Source: Gemmatimonadota bacterium
GTDB lineage: Bacteria; Gemmatimonadota; Gemmatimonadetes; Gemmatimonadales; GWC2-71-9
Direction of reading: 5' to 3'
DNA: 6,079 bases
NCBI GenBank assembly: GCA_003221985.1
Contig: QHUQ01000146.1
Span: 1 to 6,079 of the forward strand
The notes under the pieces: model-generated
Told to the model about the DNA's origin: nothing
The model's database searches: none
Seen by the model: only the letters and a program-made list of their open reading frames with translations
Program-made: the position numbers and the translations under genes
Shown: positions 3,689-6,079 of the stretch, in pieces
Layout: the number at the start of each line of letters is the position of its first letter
Position numbering within the stretch: the stretch's first letter is position 1

Positions 3689-6040
3689 ATGCGTCGTTTC
3701 CGTCTGATCCTGGTGGGCGGGTTGGCTGGCGTCGTGGTGGGGTGCGGCGGTGGTGGCGGCGACGGTGGTCCTCCGACCATCACATCGGTGGTCATCAACG
3801 GCGATTCGACCGTCGTGCTTGCGGGCACTCGCCAACTGACCGCCGTCGCGCTGAGTGGGAACCTGGCAGTCAGCGGCGTCACCTTCGAGTGGACTTCATC
3901 CGATACCACGCGCGCCCGAGTCTCGGGATCGGGGCTCGTCACCGGCGTGCGACTCGGCAACACCAACATCACCGCGCTCGCCGTCCTCAACGGCACCCCG
4001 ACCTCGGTGTCGAGCTCGGCACATGCCGTCCGAACGCGGATCGGCTCAATTGTGATCACGCCGGGCAACCAGACATTCTCCTCGCTGGGCGACGGTGCCA
4101 CGCTGACCGCCGAGGCTCGCGATGCGCTCAACGCGGCGGTGCCGGGCGTGACGTTCGCGTGGGTGTCCCGTGCGCCGGCGATCGTGTCGGCGCAGGGGCG
4201 GGTGGGGAACTCGCAGCTCGCGGATATCTCCGCGCTCCAGAACGGCTCGACCCGCATCGTGGCGAGCGGCGACGGCGTCTCCGATTCCGTTACGGCGACC
4301 GTGCACCAGGTCGCGACGACGTTGGGTCTCACGCCGATCACCTTCAATTTCGACCGCATCAACGGCAGCGACACGATCTCCGCTGTCGTGCTCGATGCAC
4401 GCGGGCATCAGCTCGATGACTCGATGATCGTCTGGGCCTCGCGCAACACCGCCGTCGCGACGGTCAATACCATCGGGGTCAATGGGGCCAGGCTCATCAG
4501 GGCGGTCGACGAAGGGCAGACCCGCGTGGTCGCAACGTCGGGAGTGTTTGGAGATTCGGTGGATGTGTCCGTGAATCTCATCTATACCTCCGTTCAAATC
4601 GCCACGACGGGCCCCACTCCCACACCGCTCGACACCGCCCGCATCAACCGCCTCAACGGCTCGCTGCAGCTCGGCCTCATCGTGCGCGATGCGGGCAACA
4701 CCATCGTGCCCAATCCAAAGGATTTCGCCTGGTCGCTCTTCAACCCCGGCGCCATTGCCACGATCGGCTCCTCGACCGGCCTGGTAACGGGAAACAGCAA
4801 TACGGGAATCGATAGCGTCGACGTCGTGGCCCGCGGCATCCACGACAAGGTTCCGCTCGTCGTGCGGCAGGTGCTGGCGTCGATCAACGTGACGCCGGCG
4901 AGCCCGGCGCCATTGAACTTCGTCGGCGATACGCAAGCGTTCGCCGCCGAGCCGCGCGATTCGGGCGGTGCAGCAATCCCGGGTCAAGCGATCACCTGGT
5001 CGACGAACAACGCCGTGCTCGGCATCGACGCCGGCGGGCTGGCGACCGCGCTGCAACGCTCGAGCGCCACGGGGATAACGGTGAAGGTGCGCGCCGCCAC
5101 AGGAGGGATCACGGACTCCTCCCGATCCATCGTTGTCCGGCAGGTGCCGAGGTTCGCCGATCTCAATCCAGGGTCCTTCCCATCTCTGACCGCCATTGGT
5201 CGCACCACGCAGGCCTCCTGCGTCGTGCGCGATTCCGCGAGCGATACGATCCCGAACCATCCGTGCAACTGGAGCGCCCTCACGCCCAATGTCGTGACGT
5301 TCAGTCCGGCGACCGCAAAAACGACGACGATCACCGCGGCGGGAAACGGCACCACCACGATCAACGCCACGGCGGCGACGAGCGTCGTCGGCGTCAACTC
5401 GGTTACGGTCGATCAGGTTGCCGCGTCGGTATCGCTCGTGCCGGTCAATTTCGGGACGCCCGACGTCCAAATGACGATCAACCAGAGTGCGCCCTTCATC
5501 GCCGTGGTGCGCGACTCGACGAACCACGTCGATCCGCGCACTCGCAGCGATGTTGCGTGGTCCATCTTGCCCGGCGCGCACGCAAGCCTGTCGGCGAGCA
5601 CGTCGGAGACGGTGACCGTGACGACGAATGCCACCACCGGCTCCGAGACGGTGCGCGCGACCATCGGTACGCTGTTCGGTGAGCGGATTGTGGCGGTAGC
5701 CCCGACCGGGGTCAGCTTCGCGGCGAGCGTGCAATCGGTTTTCACCGGGAACTGCATCGGCTGCCACTCGGGAGCTGGTGCGCCGGAAGGGATGAGTCTT
5801 GCCTCGGGTGTCTCCTACGGATTGATCGTCAACGTGGCGGCCGGCGAAGTCCCGGCGTTAAAACGCGTCCGGCCATTCCTGCCCGATTCCTCCTATCTGG
5901 TGCACAAGATTCAGGGGACGCAAACATCGGTGGGCGGTTCGGGCGGGCGCATGCCGCTCGGCTGCGGCGGGACATGTCTGCCCAATGCGACCATCAACAC
6001 CATCCGCAACTGGATTCTACAGGGGGCGCTGAACAACTAA
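3689..6040 (+). CDS. Lipoprotein with seven Ig-like (Big_2-type) domains and a C-terminal monohaem cytochrome c
   Basis: The 783-residue product starts with MRRFRLILVGGLAG and a lipobox VVGC, making Cys19 the likely lipid anchor. A Gly-rich tether follows. Seven Ig-like repeats occupy about residues 31-670. Each has one core Trp (68, 158, 249, 348, 437, 528, 624), spaced 89-99 residues apart, and most carry an RDS/RDA-type turn before it. Several end in an [HRD]QV boundary (206-208, 393-395, 484-486, 575-577). Residues 673-783 form a cytochrome c module: haem site CIGCH (689-693), the helix before it (FAASVQSVFTGN), a likely axial Met755 in RMPLG, and a closing helix INTIRNWILQGA. The haem would be attached outside the cytoplasm. 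The protein therefore looks like a surface or periplasmic stalk carrying a redox or haem-binding tip. It is the third gene of the envelope block, 64 bases after the barrel gene. Domain calls are firm; the electron partner is unknown. Confidence 0.88.
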   Translation: MRRFRLILVGGLAGVVVGCGGGGGDGGPPTITSVVINGDSTVVLAGTRQLTAVALSGNLAVSGVTFEWTSSDTTRARVSGSGLVTGVRLGNTNITALAVLNGTPTSVSSSAHAVRTRIGSIVITPGNQTFSSLGDGATLTAEARDALNAAVPGVTFAWVSRAPAIVSAQGRVGNSQLADISALQNGSTRIVASGDGVSDSVTATVHQVATTLGLTPITFNFDRINGSDTISAVVLDARGHQLDDSMIVWASRNTAVATVNTIGVNGARLIRAVDEGQTRVVATSGVFGDSVDVSVNLIYTSVQIATTGPTPTPLDTARINRLNGSLQLGLIVRDAGNTIVPNPKDFAWSLFNPGAIATIGSSTGLVTGNSNTGIDSVDVVARGIHDKVPLVVRQVLASINVTPASPAPLNFVGDTQAFAAEPRDSGGAAIPGQAITWSTNNAVLGIDAGGLATALQRSSATGITVKVRAATGGITDSSRSIVVRQVPRFADLNPGSFPSLTAIGRTTQASCVVRDSASDTIPNHPCNWSALTPNVVTFSPATAKTTTITAAGNGTTTINATAATSVVGVNSVTVDQVAASVSLVPVNFGTPDVQMTINQSAPFIAVVRDSTNHVDPRTRSDVAWSILPGAHASLSASTSETVTVTTNATTGSETVRATIGTLFGERIVAVAPTGVSFAASVQSVFTGNCIGCHSGAGAPEGMSLASGVSYGLIVNVAAGEVPALKRVRPFLPDSSYLVHKIQGTQTSVGGSGGRMPLGCGGTCLPNATINTIRNWILQGALNN
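3779..5698 (+). repeat. Seven degenerate Ig-like repeats (coding)
   Basis: The region encodes repeats at about residues 31-113, 116-206, 209-297, 298-393, 396-484, 487-575 and 578-670. The pattern shared by most is a leading strand near V.L.P, a Val/Ala strand ending in R-D-S/A, a core Trp followed by a Ser or Thr in most copies, a 'vatv' type strand and a closing VTV strand. The first repeat keeps the most typical Big_2 signature (FEWTSSDTTRARVSGSGLVTG). The copies have diverged strongly at both protein and DNA level, so recent duplication is unlikely. Repeat six alone has a Cys pair (511 and 526). Confidence 0.75.
5753..5767 (+). other. Haem c attachment motif CIGCH
   Basis: These five codons encode Cys689-Ile-Gly-Cys692-His693, the standard CxxCH site for covalent haem c, with His as the proximal ligand. 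It is the only CxxCH in the protein. Met755 (codon 5951-5953) in RMPLG is the expected distal ligand. Two more cysteines, 759 and 763, follow as CGGTC and lack a His, so they are not a second haem site; a disulfide is more likely. Confidence 0.88.
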
Positions 6041-6079
6041 ATACCTTCGGCCATTTACGAGATACAACGCCAACAAGAG

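Noticed and set aside
3400..4374. 324-residue open frame on the - strand across the barrel and Ig genes
   Set aside because: It spans the intergenic gap and two supported + strand genes, with Pro/Arg-rich low-complexity parts and no start-site signal.
4046..5767. 573-residue open frame on the - strand inside the Ig/cytochrome gene
   Set aside because: It is extremely rich in Arg, His, Gly and Asp with no domain pattern, as expected for the antisense of a high-GC gene. The + strand frame has a signal peptide, repeats and a haem site.
6041..6079. Possible terminator after the Ig/cytochrome gene
   Set aside because: Only a broken AAAT/ATTT pairing with a two-base CC/GG core is visible, and no T-run follows before the window ends.

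Overview
The window looks like high-GC bacterial chromosome from a diderm (two-membrane) organism. Two predicted lipoproteins and a predicted outer-membrane beta-barrel protein point that way. Codons strongly favour G or C in the third position, and two of the genes start with GTG. The combination of an EGY-like site-2 protease tail, Big_2-type Ig repeats and a C-terminal monohaem cytochrome module fits Gemmatimonadota or a similar soil or sediment lineage. That placement is inference from protein style, not from a marker gene. All recognised genes lie on the + strand.

Left part (1-986). The window opens inside the 3' end of a site-2 protease (M50-type) membrane gene. Two bases after its stop codon comes a compact hairpin built from four GAGCANN heptamers followed by four TGCTCNN heptamers. 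A possible promoter follows, then two small genes joined by a TGATG stop/start overlap. The first encodes a 104-residue protein of unknown function. The second encodes a 61-residue protein that consists almost entirely of a histidine-kinase dimerisation/phosphoacceptor (HisKA-like) helix pair with no ATPase domain.

Middle (987-1201). A 215-base intergenic stretch contains no convincing gene. It holds a perfect 12-base palindrome (1095-1106) and probably the promoter of the next block, although no clear -35/-10 pair stands out.

Right part (1202-6040). Three co-directional cell-envelope genes follow. The first is a lipoprotein with TPR-like helices around a CsgG-like domain. The second is a predicted outer-membrane beta-barrel protein whose GTG start overlaps the previous stop as GTGA. 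The third, 64 bases downstream, is a 783-residue lipoprotein with seven Ig-like repeats of about 90 residues and a C-terminal monohaem cytochrome c domain. The order and spacing suggest an operon. One reading is that the CsgG-like lipoprotein and the barrel form or assist an outer-membrane assembly, and the third protein is a lipid-anchored stalk carrying a redox domain. That joint role is a hypothesis. The last 39 bases (6041-6079) show no gene and no clear terminator.

The most unusual items are the heptamer hairpin, the kinase-less phosphoacceptor protein with its coupled unknown partner, and the CsgG-like / barrel / Ig-stalk cytochrome cassette. No CRISPR array, tRNA, rRNA, insertion sequence or recognisable defence gene was found.
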